A DNA stretch of 64,000 bases from an uncultured Lachnospiraceae bacterium (GTDB lineage Bacteria; Bacillota; Clostridia; Lachnospirales; Lachnospiraceae), in contig CAJUHJ010000002.1 of assembly GCA_910586355.1 (NCBI GenBank), positions 93,555-157,554 on the forward strand, read 5' to 3'. Below are positions 1-8,300 of this stretch, one piece after another. Numbering within the stretch: position 1 is the first letter of the stretch; each line of letters begins with the position of its first letter. The position numbers and the translations under genes are program-made. The notes beneath the pieces were generated by a model that was not told the origin of the DNA, did no database searches, and worked only from the letters and a program-made list of their open reading frames with translations.

Positions 1-27
1 GAGCGTTTGGAATAATATTTGCTTTTT

Positions 28-55
28 TTGGAAGAGTATGTTATTTTATTAGAAT
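28..55 (+). promoter_or_regulatory. possible promoter upstream of the adenosyltransferase gene
   Basis: TTGGAA (28-33) and TAGAAT (50-55) are separated by 16 bases. The first 105 bases hold no gene start that I can support and may include the tail of an upstream unit. The match is moderate. Confidence 0.35.
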
Positions 56-105
56 CTGGAAATAGAAAATTGTAATCAGAAGATAAATTTGATTGGGAGG
101 TTAAT

Positions 106-591
106 ATGGCGGCTGGAAGCGTACAGGTATATTATGGCGCAGGCAGAGGAAAATCACCTGCGGCATTTGGAAGGGCAATACGTGCTGCTTCAGAGGGGAA
201 AACAGTATTTATCATTCAGTTTTTTAAAGGGAAAACGGATGACACTGTGAAATATTTAAAAAGATTGGAACCGGAGATTAAAATTTTCCGTTTTGAGAAA
301 TCTGAAGAATATTTTAATGAACTTTCCAAGGAAGAACAATTAGAAGAAGCACGAAATATTAAAAATGGAATTAATTTTGCAAAAAAGGTCTTAACGACAG
401 GAGAATGTGACCTGCTTATCTTAGATGAAGTGTTAGGATTGGTGGATTATGGACTGATAGAGTCAGAAGAGTTAGAACATTTGATTCATGCCAGAGTGGA
501 AGAGACAGATTTAATATTGACGGGATGGGTGTTGAATGATGAACTGCGTCCATATATTGATGAAATTTATCATTTGATGCCGGAAGACTGA
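106..591 (+). CDS. cob(I)yrinic acid a,c-diamide adenosyltransferase (CobO/BtuR family)
   Basis: A 161-residue cytoplasmic enzyme that would transfer the adenosyl group of ATP to the cobalt of reduced corrinoids, making adenosylcobamides. The N-terminus has a P-loop variant (GAGRGKSPAA, about residues 11-20) where family members usually carry GNGKGKTT. It is followed by the family-typical QFFKGK segment and a Walker B-like LLILDEV stretch near residue 105, then LTGW near 140. The length suits the short CobO/CobA type. GGGAGG at 95-100 sets the ATG at 106. No other cobalamin gene lies next to it; the neighbour is the separately regulated dapA. The P-loop change (K to R at one position, T to S/P) is mild and I expect an active enzyme. 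Confidence 0.82.
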   Translation: MAAGSVQVYYGAGRGKSPAAFGRAIRAASEGKTVFIIQFFKGKTDDTVKYLKRLEPEIKIFRFEKSEEYFNELSKEEQLEEARNIKNGINFAKKVLTTGECDLLILDEVLGLVDYGLIESEELEHLIHARVEETDLILTGWVLNDELRPYIDEIYHLMPED

Positions 592-594
592 CTA

Positions 595-623
595 TTGACA
601 AAGAGATAGGTGAGTGTTATATT
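595..623 (+). promoter_or_regulatory. sigma-A-type promoter of the lysine riboswitch-dapAB unit
   Basis: A perfect TTGACA (595-600) is 17 bases from TATATT (618-623). Transcription would begin near 630, so the transcript opens with an 8-bp hairpin (GATATTGC pairing with GCAATATC, about 631-664) ahead of the riboswitch core. Confidence 0.8.
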
Positions 624-683
624 AAATTATGATATTGCTGGTCATTTGATGGGCGGCAATATCATAGTTGCAATTGTATATTG

Positions 684-852
684 ACTGGATAGAGGTTGCG
701 TGATTCATCAGTAACTTATTGGATGCAGCAGGTGCAGGGGAAGATAAGTGAAAGGGGAGAACGCCGAAAGAAAATGTTTCCTGTTGGGATTTTCTTGGGC
801 GTATGTTGAAGAAATATACGACTGTCATCGTTTCGATGGGGAGCTATCAAGT
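684..852 (+). ncRNA. lysine riboswitch (L-box) in the dapA leader
   Basis: The 350-base leader before dapA shows L-box landmarks in order: GATAGAGGTTGCG (688-700), then GTGAAAGG followed by GCCGAAAG near 748-772, a TTGGG segment near 784, and GGGGAGCTATC ending at 848. The outer P1 helix forms between ACTGGATAG (684-692) and CTATCAAGT (844-852) with one mismatch. A rho-independent terminator follows directly, so lysine binding is expected to end transcription before dapA. The assignment comes from motif order and the position upstream of the first committed diaminopimelate gene. I could not run a covariance model. Confidence 0.86.
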
Positions 853-867
853 ATGTTAGATTTTTAT

Positions 868-900
868 ACCGGCCCCCTATGAGAAAGAGCCGGTTTTTTG
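868..900 (+). terminator. riboswitch expression-platform terminator
   Basis: ACCGGC (868-873) pairs with GCCGGT (889-894) and is followed by six T residues. It sits 44 bases before dapA, where an L-box attenuator is expected. Confidence 0.85.
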
Positions 901-944
901 TATGCAGATGTTTTATTGAATTATGAATTCCAGGAGGAAAAAGA

Positions 945-1829
945 ATGGCTATATTTAAAGGCGCCGGCGTGGCAATTGTCACTCCAATGAAAGATAATCT
1001 AGAGGTAAATTATGAACGATTAGAGGAACTGATTGACTTTCAGATTCAGGAAGGAACAGATTGTATTGTAGTTGCTGGTACAACGGGTGAAAGTTCGACG
1101 TTGACTATGCAGGAACATAGAGATGTGATTCGTGCAGCTGTGCAGTTTACAAAGCACAGAGTTCCGGTTGTAGCAGGAACTGGTTCAAATTGTACAGCCA
1201 CAGCAATTCAGCTTTCTAAGGAAGCAGAGGAAGATGGTGCAGACGGACTTTTGATTGTGACTCCTTATTATAATAAAGCAACGCAGAAAGGCCTGATTGG
1301 GCATTATTCCCAAATTGCAGATTCTGTGAAACTTCCAATTATTATGTACAATGTGCCAGGCCGTACTGGATGTAATATTTTACCCGAGACTGCTGCATAC
1401 TTATATCAGAATGTTGAAAATATCGTAGGTTTAAAAGAGGCGACTGGAAATGTAGCGCAGGCTGCGAAAACGATGTATCTGACAGATGGAAAACTGGATA
1501 TGTATTCCGGTGAAGACGGTATCGTAGTTCCATTGATGGCAATTGGCGCAGTCGGCGTGATATCCGTGTGGTCAAATGTTGCGCCAAAGCAGGTACATGA
1601 TATGTGTATGAAATTTTTACAGGGAGATATTGCCGGCGCAGCAGAAATTCAATTGGCGGCAGAACCGTTAATAGACGCGCTTTTTAGCGAAGTCAATCCG
1701 ATTCCAGTAAAACATGCGCTGAATTTGATGGGTATGGGCGCAGGTCCGGCACGCGCGCCGCTTTGTGAAATGGAAGAAAAAACTGCGGCAAAGTTAGCGG
1801 AAGTGATGAAATCCTACGGTTTATTATAA
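945..1829 (+). CDS. dapA: 4-hydroxy-tetrahydrodipicolinate synthase
   Basis: A 294-residue (beta/alpha)8 aldolase that condenses pyruvate with aspartate semialdehyde, the first committed step to diaminopimelate and lysine. The family hallmarks are present: the GTTGES loop near residues 45-50 holding the Thr-Thr pair, the catalytic Tyr in YNVPGRT near 133, and the Schiff-base Lys in GLKEATGN near 161. Length matches the family. CAGGAGG stands just before the ATG. It is the first gene after the lysine riboswitch and is followed by dapB after 33 bases, so both should be repressed by lysine at the transcriptional level. No anomaly seen. Confidence 0.97.
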   Translation: MAIFKGAGVAIVTPMKDNLEVNYERLEELIDFQIQEGTDCIVVAGTTGESSTLTMQEHRDVIRAAVQFTKHRVPVVAGTGSNCTATAIQLSKEAEEDGADGLLIVTPYYNKATQKGLIGHYSQIADSVKLPIIMYNVPGRTGCNILPETAAYLYQNVENIVGLKEATGNVAQAAKTMYLTDGKLDMYSGEDGIVVPLMAIGAVGVISVWSNVAPKQVHDMCMKFLQGDIAGAAEIQLAAEPLIDALFSEVNPIPVKHALNLMGMGAGPARAPLCEMEEKTAAKLAEVMKSYGLL

Positions 1830-1862
1830 AACATCAGGATAAATCTACATTTGGAGGAAAAT

Positions 1863-2621
1863 ATGATACGGATTATAATGCACGGATGTAATGGCAGAAT
1901 GGGACAGATGATATCTGACATCTGCAAAGAAGAGGAAGAGGTAAAAATTGTTGCCGGGATTGATGTTGCAGAGGTTCAAAATTTATCGTATCCGGTTTTT
2001 ACAGATATTACAAAATGTGATGTAAAAGCAGATGTGATGATTGATTTTTCAACGGCAAAGGCAGCGGATGCTGTTTTGGATTATTGTGTAGAAAAGCAGC
2101 TTCCATTGGTATTTTGCACGACGGGACTAAGCGATGAACAGTTGAAAAAAATGGATTTGGCGAGTGAAAAAATCCCTATTTTAAAATCTGCGAATATGTC
2201 GCTTGGAATTAATATATTATTTGAATTACTGCAAAGGGCGGCAAAAGTGTTGGCTGCTGCCGGTTTTGATATAGAAATAGTAGAAAAACACCATAATCAA
2301 AAGTTAGATGCGCCGAGCGGAACGGCGCTTGCGCTTGCAGACGCAGTCAATGATGCGTTGAATGGGGCGTATGAGTATACATTTGACCGCAGTACGGAGC
2401 GTAAAAAAAGAGAATCCAGCGAAATCGGTATTTCTTCTGTCCGCGGCGGAACAATTGTAGGAGAGCATGAAGTGATTTTTGCTGGAAAAGATGAAGTAAT
2501 TGAACTGAAACATACGGCATATTCCCGCGCTGTTTTTGGAAAAGGCGCCGTGGAAGCTGCAAAGTTTATCAGTGGAAAAGCAGCTGGGTATTATGATATG
2601 CAGAAAGTAGTAGAGCGGTAG
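1863..2621 (+). CDS. dapB: 4-hydroxy-tetrahydrodipicolinate reductase
   Basis: A 252-residue NAD(P)H-dependent reductase acting directly after DapA. The N-terminal nucleotide-binding glycine motif HGCNGRMGQ lies at about residues 7-15. The DapB signature EKHHNQKLDAPSGTA near 145-160 contains the catalytic His and Lys. I place the start at ATG 1863 because GGAGG (1852-1856) is six bases upstream; an in-frame TTG at 1851 would put the ribosome site inside the gene. The stop codon is inside the following terminator stem. Co-transcribed with dapA. Confidence 0.96.
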   Translation: MIRIIMHGCNGRMGQMISDICKEEEEVKIVAGIDVAEVQNLSYPVFTDITKCDVKADVMIDFSTAKAADAVLDYCVEKQLPLVFCTTGLSDEQLKKMDLASEKIPILKSANMSLGINILFELLQRAAKVLAAAGFDIEIVEKHHNQKLDAPSGTALALADAVNDALNGAYEYTFDRSTERKKRESSEIGISSVRGGTIVGEHEVIFAGKDEVIELKHTAYSRAVFGKGAVEAAKFISGKAAGYYDMQKVVER

Positions 2622-2642
2622 AATGATTTCTGCCGCTTTTTT
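2614..2642 (+). terminator. rho-independent terminator of dapAB
   Basis: AGCGGTAGAA and TTCTGCCGCT pair (one G-T) around a four-base loop and run into TTTTTT. The 5' arm overlaps the dapB stop codon. Confidence 0.85.
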
Positions 2643-2672
2643 GCAGCTTTCGTAATAACAATAAAAAATTAG

Positions 2673-2701
2673 TTGCATTATCCTCTAAAGTGTGCTAGAA
2701 T
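2673..2701 (+). promoter_or_regulatory. promoter of the sodium:solute symporter gene
   Basis: TTGCAT (2673-2678) is 17 bases from TAGAAT (2696-2701), 50 bases before the start codon. Confidence 0.68.
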
Positions 2702-2708
2702 CGCTTTA

Positions 2709-2722
2709 ACACTATAAAGTGT
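2709..2722 (+). promoter_or_regulatory. inverted repeat, operator candidate for the symporter
   Basis: ACACT-ATAA-AGTGT is a perfect 5-bp inverted repeat just downstream of the predicted -10 box, at about the transcription start. The half-site AAAGTGT occurs again at 2687-2693 between the -35 and -10 boxes. A repressor bound here could block transcription. The regulator is not identified. Confidence 0.45.
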
Positions 2723-2751
2723 AAAACTTTAATGTGAAATAGGAGGGCATT

Positions 2752-4284
2752 ATGAAACTAGTATTATTGGTTGTGTATTTTGCAGTATTAATTGGTATCG
2801 GTTTGTACTGCCGCAAACATGCGACAGATGTCAACGGCTTTGTATTGGGCGGTCGTTCCGTAGGACCGTGGCTGACAGCGTTTGCTTATGGTACATCATA
2901 TTTTTCAGCTGTTGTATTTGTAGGATATGCCGGACAATTTGGCTGGAGATTTGGTATTTCTGCTACTTGGGCGGGTATTGGAAATGCAGTGATTGGTTCT
3001 TTATTGGCATGGGTTGTGTTGGGACGCCGGACGCGTATTATGACACAGCATTTGGATTCTGCCACGATGCCGCAGTTTTTTGGAGAGAGATTTGGGAGTA
3101 AACCGTTAAAAATTGGCGCTTCCGTGATTATTTTTATTTTTTTGATTCCATATACAGCTTCGTTGTACAACGGGCTTTCAAGATTGTTTGGAATGGCATT
3201 TCATATTGATTATTCTGTCTGCATTATATTGATGGCGGTTTTGACTGCTATTTATGTAATTGCAGGAGGATATATGGCGACGGCAATTAATGATTTTATA
3301 CAGGGAATCATTATGCTGGTAGGAATTGCAGCTGTGATTGCAGCCGTGTTAAAAGGTCAGGGCGGCTTTATGGCGGCTTTGGACGGCCTTGCAAAAGTGA
3401 CGGATGAAACTGTGACGAAAACGCCGGGCACGTTTGCTTCATTTTTCGGACCAGATCCCCTGAATTTGTTGTTTGTTGTGATATTGACTTCACTAGGTAC
3501 ATGGGGACTGCCTCAGATGGTTCAGAAATTTTATGCTATCCGGGATGAAGATTCTATTAAGAAAGGAACAATAATTTCTACGTTATTTGCCTTAGTGGTA
3601 TCAGGCGGATGTTATTTTCTGGGTGGATTTGGAAGATTATTTTCTGCTCAGATTGATGTAGAAGCGAATGGGTATGATTCCATTATTCCAACTATGCTTT
3701 CAGGGTTATCGCCTATGCTGATTTCTCTTGTGGTGATTCTCGTGCTTTCTGCTTCTATGTCTACGTTGTCGTCTTTAGTGATGGCGTCAAGCTCTACTTT
3801 GACGATTGATTTTTTGAAAGAGTTGTTTTTTCAAAAAATGAGTGAAAAAAAGCAGGTGCTTACAATCCGTATTTTAGTAGTTGTTTTTATTATTATTTCT
3901 TCTGTGCTGGCGCTTATTCAATATAAGAGTTCTGTAACATTTATTGCACAGCTGATGGGTGTGTCATGGGGTGCGCTTGCCGGAGCTTTTCTTGCTCCGT
4001 TTATGTATGCCCTGTATTCAAAGTGGGTGACAAAAGCTTCCTGCTGGGTATGTTTTATTTTCGGGTCGGTGCTGATGGTTGCTAATATTTTTTGGCGTCC
4101 GTCTTTTCCGCAAATCATACAGTCCCCGATTAACTGCGGTGCAGCGGCGATGCTTGCCGGGCTTTTGATTGTGCCGATAATCAGTCTCTTTACGCCAAAG
4201 CCGGATAAGAAGTTAGTCAATGACGCATTTGCCTGTTATGAAGAAAAGACACAGGTACCTAAAAAATCTTCTTTAGGAAAATAA
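2752..4284 (+). CDS. sodium:solute symporter family (SSS) transporter
   Basis: A 510-residue integral membrane protein with about 13 predicted helices. It begins with helix 1 at residues 2-20, then the family-typical FVLGGRSVGPW segment near 31-41 and the conserved FSAVVFVGY and GYMATAINDFIQG stretches. SSS proteins couple sodium influx to uptake of sugars, amino acids, vitamins or carboxylates. The substrate cannot be read from sequence; the general look is closest to the proline/pantothenate branch. AGGAGGG precedes the ATG. It has its own promoter and an inverted repeat over the start site. It converges with a DtxR-type regulator gene, leaving a 7-bp gap. Confidence 0.88.
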   Translation: MKLVLLVVYFAVLIGIGLYCRKHATDVNGFVLGGRSVGPWLTAFAYGTSYFSAVVFVGYAGQFGWRFGISATWAGIGNAVIGSLLAWVVLGRRTRIMTQHLDSATMPQFFGERFGSKPLKIGASVIIFIFLIPYTASLYNGLSRLFGMAFHIDYSVCIILMAVLTAIYVIAGGYMATAINDFIQGIIMLVGIAAVIAAVLKGQGGFMAALDGLAKVTDETVTKTPGTFASFFGPDPLNLLFVVILTSLGTWGLPQMVQKFYAIRDEDSIKKGTIISTLFALVVSGGCYFLGGFGRLFSAQIDVEANGYDSIIPTMLSGLSPMLISLVVILVLSASMSTLSSLVMASSSTLTIDFLKELFFQKMSEKKQVLTIRILVVVFIIISSVLALIQYKSSVTFIAQLMGVSWGALAGAFLAPFMYALYSKWVTKASCWVCFIFGSVLMVANIFWRPSFPQIIQSPINCGAAAMLAGLLIVPIISLFTPKPDKKLVNDAFACYEEKTQVPKKSSLGK

Positions 4285-4291
4285 TAGCTTC

Positions 4292-4666
4292 TTAAGCTGG
4301 GCCATGCTTTGTTACATAATTTTTAATAGCGGCAAAACTCTCCGGACTAATGACGTGTTCCATACGGCAGGCGTCTTTGGCTGCCATATTCTCATCAATA
4401 CCAAGAGCTGTCAGCCATCCGGAGAGGAACGTATGGCGTTCATAAATCATATCTGCAACTTCATATCCTTTTTCTGTCAGGGTAATAAATCCAGCGTCAC
4501 TTACGATAATATATCCGTTTTCACGCAGATTTTTCATCGCAACGCTGACACTGGATTTTTTAAAATCCAATTCCACAGCAATATCCACAGAGCGTACGAC
4601 AGGAAGACGCTTACTTAAAATAAGAATCGTTTCTAAATAATTTTCAGCAGACTCATTTATTTTCAT
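4292..4666 (-). CDS. DtxR/MntR-family metal-dependent transcriptional regulator
   Basis: A 124-residue repressor of the short MntR-like form: an N-terminal winged helix (about residues 5-65, with KKSSVSVAMKNL as recognition helix) and a dimerisation/metal domain, but no SH3-like third domain. Candidate metal ligands are Glu8, Glu12, the His of YERH near 78, and Cys, Glu and His of ACRMEH near 97-102. The Cys is as in the iron-responsive DtxR/IdeR branch rather than MntR. I start at ATG 4666, where GGAGG lies six bases upstream; a longer reading to 4741 adds 25 residues with no ribosome site. Probably iron- or manganese-responsive; targets unknown. Confidence 0.87.
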   Translation of the reverse strand: MKINESAENYLETILILSKRLPVVRSVDIAVELDFKKSSVSVAMKNLRENGYIIVSDAGFITLTEKGYEVADMIYERHTFLSGWLTALGIDENMAAKDACRMEHVISPESFAAIKNYVTKHGPA

Positions 4667-4770
4667 AACTATTCCTCCAGATTCATTGTTTTTTTGTATT
4701 GTAGCATTTTTTTCAAAAAAAGGAAATTGAAAAATATTCAATTCCCCATATATCCATTTTCATTTTGATG

Positions 4771-4779
4771 TGGTATAAT
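4771..4779 (+). promoter_or_regulatory. extended -10 promoter of the CorA-type gene
   Basis: TGG directly precedes a perfect TATAAT (4774-4779). No good -35 box is present 17 bases upstream, which fits the extended -10 class. Confidence 0.55.
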
Positions 4780-4822
4780 GATAAGAACACTTGGCAGCGT
4801 ATGTTTAGAATGGAGGCGGGAT

Positions 4823-5767
4823 ATGAAGACGATATATAAGACAGATAATGGAATTCTTTCTCAAAAGGAGACATTTGAGCCGGATATCTGGATAAATTTG
4901 ATTTCGCCGAATATGGATGAACTGACAGAGGTTGCAGAGTATTATCAAATAGATATTGCGGATTTAAGAGCTGCGCTTGATGAAGAGGAAAGTTCTCGTG
5001 TGCAGATGGAGGATGGCTATACCTTAATCCTGGTAGATATTCCTTTTGAGGAAATTCGCAATGAGCAGCGGGCTTATACGACAATCCCGCTGGGTATTCT
5101 TTTAATACAGGATGCCATTATTACGGTGTGCAGCGAGGATACGGCAATTTTAAGTTCCTTTGCCAATAACCGTATGCGTGGATTTAGTACAAAAAAGAAA
5201 ATGCGTTTTGTATATCAGATTTTATTGCGTACGACAAACCTGTATCAGGCATTGCTCCGTGTGATCGATAAAAAGCGCAGTGAAATAGAAACCAGGGTGG
5301 GAACAGAGACGACGGAAGATAAGGACTTGATTAATCTGCATGAATTAGAGACCAACCTTGTCTATTTTGCCACCTCTTTAAGTGCAAATAAAGTAGTGCT
5401 GGATCGCTTGACACGTTATGAACGGATACAACAGTATCCGGAAGATAAAGAATTATTGGATGATGTTATTGTAGAAAACCGTCAGGCAATCGAAATGACG
5501 AATATTTATCGGGATATTATTCATGGTGCGAGAGAATTGGTTTCTACTATTATAAATAACCGTTTGAATAATACCATGAAACTGTTAGCCTCCATTACTT
5601 TGGTAATGGCAATTCCGACAATTATATCCGGTATTTATGGCATGAATGTCAGCGGAAAATGGATGCCGCTGTCGACAACGCCGCATGGATTTACAATTAT
5701 CTGCGGGATTATAACGTTAATCTGCGCTCTTGTTTTGTTAATTTTAAAACGCTCAAAAATGTTGTAG
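4823..5767 (+). CDS. CorA-family divalent metal (magnesium) transporter
   Basis: A 314-residue inner-membrane channel subunit. It has a long cytoplasmic alpha/beta domain (residues 1-240) with a highly charged stalk helix, then two C-terminal membrane helices. The YGMN signature (residues about 276-279, in SGIYGMNVSG), which forms the outer mouth of the pore, follows helix 1. The usual cation is Mg2+, with Co2+ and Ni2+ as alternatives. GGAGG at 4812-4816 fixes the ATG at 4823; an upstream in-frame ATG at 4778 overlaps the -10 box and is unlikely. Monocistronic in appearance. Confidence 0.93.
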   Translation: MKTIYKTDNGILSQKETFEPDIWINLISPNMDELTEVAEYYQIDIADLRAALDEEESSRVQMEDGYTLILVDIPFEEIRNEQRAYTTIPLGILLIQDAIITVCSEDTAILSSFANNRMRGFSTKKKMRFVYQILLRTTNLYQALLRVIDKKRSEIETRVGTETTEDKDLINLHELETNLVYFATSLSANKVVLDRLTRYERIQQYPEDKELLDDVIVENRQAIEMTNIYRDIIHGARELVSTIINNRLNNTMKLLASITLVMAIPTIISGIYGMNVSGKWMPLSTTPHGFTIICGIITLICALVLLILKRSKML

Positions 5768-5831
5768 GATTTTTTGCTTTTTTAAAAATGTGCAGAAGTC
5801 TCCAAAATGTTCCATCTGAATCCATATATTT

Positions 5832-5860
5832 TTGTCACAATTCTGTAATAAGATTGTAAC
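5832..5860 (+). promoter_or_regulatory. possible promoter of the NlpC/P60 gene
   Basis: TTGTCA (5832-5837) and TGTAAC (5855-5860) are 17 bases apart. The -35 box is good and the -10 box weak. Confidence 0.4.
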
Positions 5861-5884
5861 ATATTCAGGAAGGAGCATATGCAC

Positions 5885-7105
5885 ATGAAACAAAGAAATA
5901 GAAAATTAGCATTATTATGTATTGCGACTGCATTGTTTGCAGCAGCAAAAACTACGAATGTAGAGGCACATGAAAAGAATCAACAGGAGCTTGAAAAAAA
6001 TATAGACGATATACATACCGGAGTGGCTACGGCAGCAATTGACGCAGCGTTTAGCGCAGCAGAACAGGAAGTGGAAAAGCTTCATACAGCTGAACAATCA
6101 GGAGAACTTTTACAGGAAGAAGAAAACAAAGAGCTTGCAGTCGCACAGGTAGATTCTTATATTAATGTTCGAAATTTTCCGGGAATGGAAGGGGAAATTA
6201 TAGGAAAACTTCACAATAATTCCGTAGGGGAAATTATTGAGGAAGCAGGCGAGTGGTTAAAAATCACTTCTGGAAATGTAGAAGGTTATATCAAAGCAGA
6301 ATACGCGCTTCGCGGAGAAGAAGGAGCTGCAAAAGCAGAAGAAGTTGGAGAGCGCCTTGCAAAAGTAGAGGCTGTTACACTGCGTCTTCGTGAAGAGGCT
6401 ACGACAGAATCTGAGACACTAAATCTTTTGCCGCAGGAAGAAGTTCTTCCAGTAGAAGAGGAGACCGAAGGCTGGGTCAGGGTAACTGCAGGAGAAACCG
6501 CAGGCTATGTATCTGCTGATTATGTAGAAGTTTATACTGTTTATCAGGAAGCAGAATCAAAAGAAGAGGAAGAGCGCCGTTTGGCAGAAGAGGCGGCACG
6601 TGCAGCGGCAGAAGCAGCAGAAGCAGAGCAGGCGCGCCAAAATGCTTATCAGGCAGAGGCTTCAAGGAATACAAAAAGTGCATCTGCACCGGCAGGCAGT
6701 GCGGCGGGGCAAAAGCCGTCAGGCGGTCAGGCAGAAGCGCAAAAACCGCAGGCTTCTTCGGGATTAGGCCGAAAGATTGCAGATTATGCACTTCAGTTTG
6801 TAGGAAATCCTTATGTTTATGGTGGTACAAGCCTGACAAATGGAGCGGATTGTTCCGGTTTTGTAATGAGCGTATACCAACATTTTGGAATTTCGCTTCC
6901 AAGAACTTCTGGAGAACAGGGACAGTGTGGAACGAATGTCGGCGGAATCGGCAATGCCGTTGCAGGCGATTTAGTTTCTTATTCGGGACATATTGGAATT
7001 TATATTGGGAATGGGCAGATTGTCCATGCAAGCAGTGCAAGAACAGGTATTAAAGTATCCAACGCTTCTTACCGTCCAATTTTGTCCGTACGCAGAATTG
7101 TATAA
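5885..7105 (+). CDS. secreted SH3b / NlpC-P60 cell-wall hydrolase
   Basis: A roughly 406-residue exported peptidoglycan endopeptidase. In order: Sec signal peptide (about 1-27, ending NVEA), a short helical spacer, two bacterial SH3 domains (about 83-140 and 155-210, each with a YxNVR- or LRLRE-like start and a GYI/GYV end), an Ala/Glu/Gln-rich helical linker (about 218-290), and a C-terminal NlpC/P60 domain. The catalytic Cys is in ADCSGF, the His in GHIGIYIG, and a second His in IVHASS. The family cleaves stem peptides, typically D-Glu-diamino acid bonds. ATG 5885 gives nine bases to GGAG; ATG 5879 leaves only three. Confidence 0.94.
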   Translation: MKQRNRKLALLCIATALFAAAKTTNVEAHEKNQQELEKNIDDIHTGVATAAIDAAFSAAEQEVEKLHTAEQSGELLQEEENKELAVAQVDSYINVRNFPGMEGEIIGKLHNNSVGEIIEEAGEWLKITSGNVEGYIKAEYALRGEEGAAKAEEVGERLAKVEAVTLRLREEATTESETLNLLPQEEVLPVEEETEGWVRVTAGETAGYVSADYVEVYTVYQEAESKEEEERRLAEEAARAAAEAAEAEQARQNAYQAEASRNTKSASAPAGSAAGQKPSGGQAEAQKPQASSGLGRKIADYALQFVGNPYVYGGTSLTNGADCSGFVMSVYQHFGISLPRTSGEQGQCGTNVGGIGNAVAGDLVSYSGHIGIYIGNGQIVHASSARTGIKVSNASYRPILSVRRIV

Positions 7106-7158
7106 AAGAAAATGAAAACGGAAATACTGCTGATAGAGTGAAACGGCAGGTGTTTTCA

Positions 7159-7740
7159 ATGAAAGTTTTAGTTTATGGACAAGAACGTGTATGGGTAAAA
7201 AAGCTGCAAAGGCTGCTGGAATCAAATGGTGTTGATTTGTGTGAAGCGGTTTCGGAAGATATAAGACTGATAATTACAAATTTTCCAATAGAAGAAGAGA
7301 GGAAAGGAATCTTGTCAAAGGTTCCTTTCCTTGTTGTATCGAAAGAGAAAAGAGAGGAAAAAATTTTAGAGGCTTTTCGGGAAGGAGCAGAGGATTATAT
7401 GATTTATCCTGTCAGTCCTAAGATTGCCTGTGCGAGAATCCTTCGGATATTAAAGAAAGAGCGTTCGCAAACAGGGGAATTACAGAAATTACAGGAACAG
7501 ATACATTTTACGCCGAATGAATACCGGATTCTTTCTTTTTTAATGTCATATCCGGGAAAAGCGTTTTCCAGAAACGAACTGCTAGAAGGGGTGTTTCCAG
7601 ATAATTATGAAGGATATGACAGAAATGTGGATAATTATGTAAAACAGATTCGGAAAAAACTGGCGGCAGAATCTGGAAAAAAGGAATGGATTGAAACGGT
7701 GCATGGAGTAGGGTATCGGTTTACTGCAAAAGAAGAATAG
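7159..7740 (+). CDS. atypical OmpR-type response regulator with degenerate receiver
   Basis: A 193-residue DNA-binding protein. The C-terminal winged helix (about 110-190) is intact: FTPNEYRILSFL, SRNELLEGVF and a final TVHGVGYRF. The N-terminal half folds like a receiver but lacks the catalytic set. The phosphoacceptor Asp position reads IITNFP, the paired N-terminal acidic residues are missing (VLVYGQER), and the Lys of the usual KPF motif is Tyr (MIYPVSP). It should therefore act without phosphorylation. I use ATG 7159 with AGGTG six bases upstream rather than GTG 7138. No sensor kinase is adjacent; the hydrolase gene upstream ends 53 bases earlier and may share its transcript. Confidence 0.85.
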   Translation: MKVLVYGQERVWVKKLQRLLESNGVDLCEAVSEDIRLIITNFPIEEERKGILSKVPFLVVSKEKREEKILEAFREGAEDYMIYPVSPKIACARILRILKKERSQTGELQKLQEQIHFTPNEYRILSFLMSYPGKAFSRNELLEGVFPDNYEGYDRNVDNYVKQIRKKLAAESGKKEWIETVHGVGYRFTAKEE

Positions 7741-7770
7741 GAGACGTACCTGATTGGGATTTTTGTACAC

Positions 7771-7799
7771 TTGAATCGTAGTGGGGGATATGTTATGAT
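7771..7799 (+). promoter_or_regulatory. promoter of the DUF1934 gene
   Basis: TTGAAT (7771-7776) and TATGAT (7794-7799) are separated by 17 bases, 36 bases before the start codon. Confidence 0.6.
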
Positions 7800-7835
7800 A
7801 ATTAAGATATTTTAATTTTAAAGGGGATAGGGAAA

Positions 7836-8285
7836 ATGACAAAAGATGTGTTGGTTTCGGTTAGAGGAATACAGATTGCAAAGCAGGAAGGCAGTTCGGA
7901 ACCGGTTGAGGTGATTACAGCGGGAGATTATTATAAGAAGAATGACAAGCATTATGTGATTTATGACGAAATAGTGGAAGGTTATGACGGTACCACGAAA
8001 AATATTATTAAGCTGCAGGAGGATTGCGTTGATATTACCAAGCGCGGCTTGATGAACGTACATATGGTATTTGAGAAAAATAAAAAGAATGTGACCTGTT
8101 ATCAGACGCCGTTTGGAAGCATGATACTTGGAATTAATGCAAAAGATATTCGGATTGTAGAAGAAGAACATGATATATCGGTAGCGGTGGATTATGATTT
8201 GGAATTAAATTATGAGCATTTGGCGGACTGCAAGATAAAAATGGCGATTCAATCGAAAAAAGAGGGAAGCCAATTTCGAATTTAA
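7836..8285 (+). CDS. DUF1934 (YwiB-like) beta-barrel protein
   Basis: A 149-residue soluble protein rich in beta strands. It opens with KDVLVSVRGIQ and has the Y(V/I)IYDE-x-EG-xG-T-N-IIKL pattern (about 46-66) and a FGSMILGI strand near 98, typical of DUF1934. Bacillus YwiB is the named relative; its fold resembles lipocalin-like barrels and its role is unknown. AGGGGATAGGG precedes the ATG. It is followed by a bidirectional terminator and faces a - strand gene. No signal peptide. Confidence 0.8.
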   Translation: MTKDVLVSVRGIQIAKQEGSSEPVEVITAGDYYKKNDKHYVIYDEIVEGYDGTTKNIIKLQEDCVDITKRGLMNVHMVFEKNKKNVTCYQTPFGSMILGINAKDIRIVEEEHDISVAVDYDLELNYEHLADCKIKMAIQSKKEGSQFRI

Positions 8286-8300
8286 TACTTGTTTGAATAG

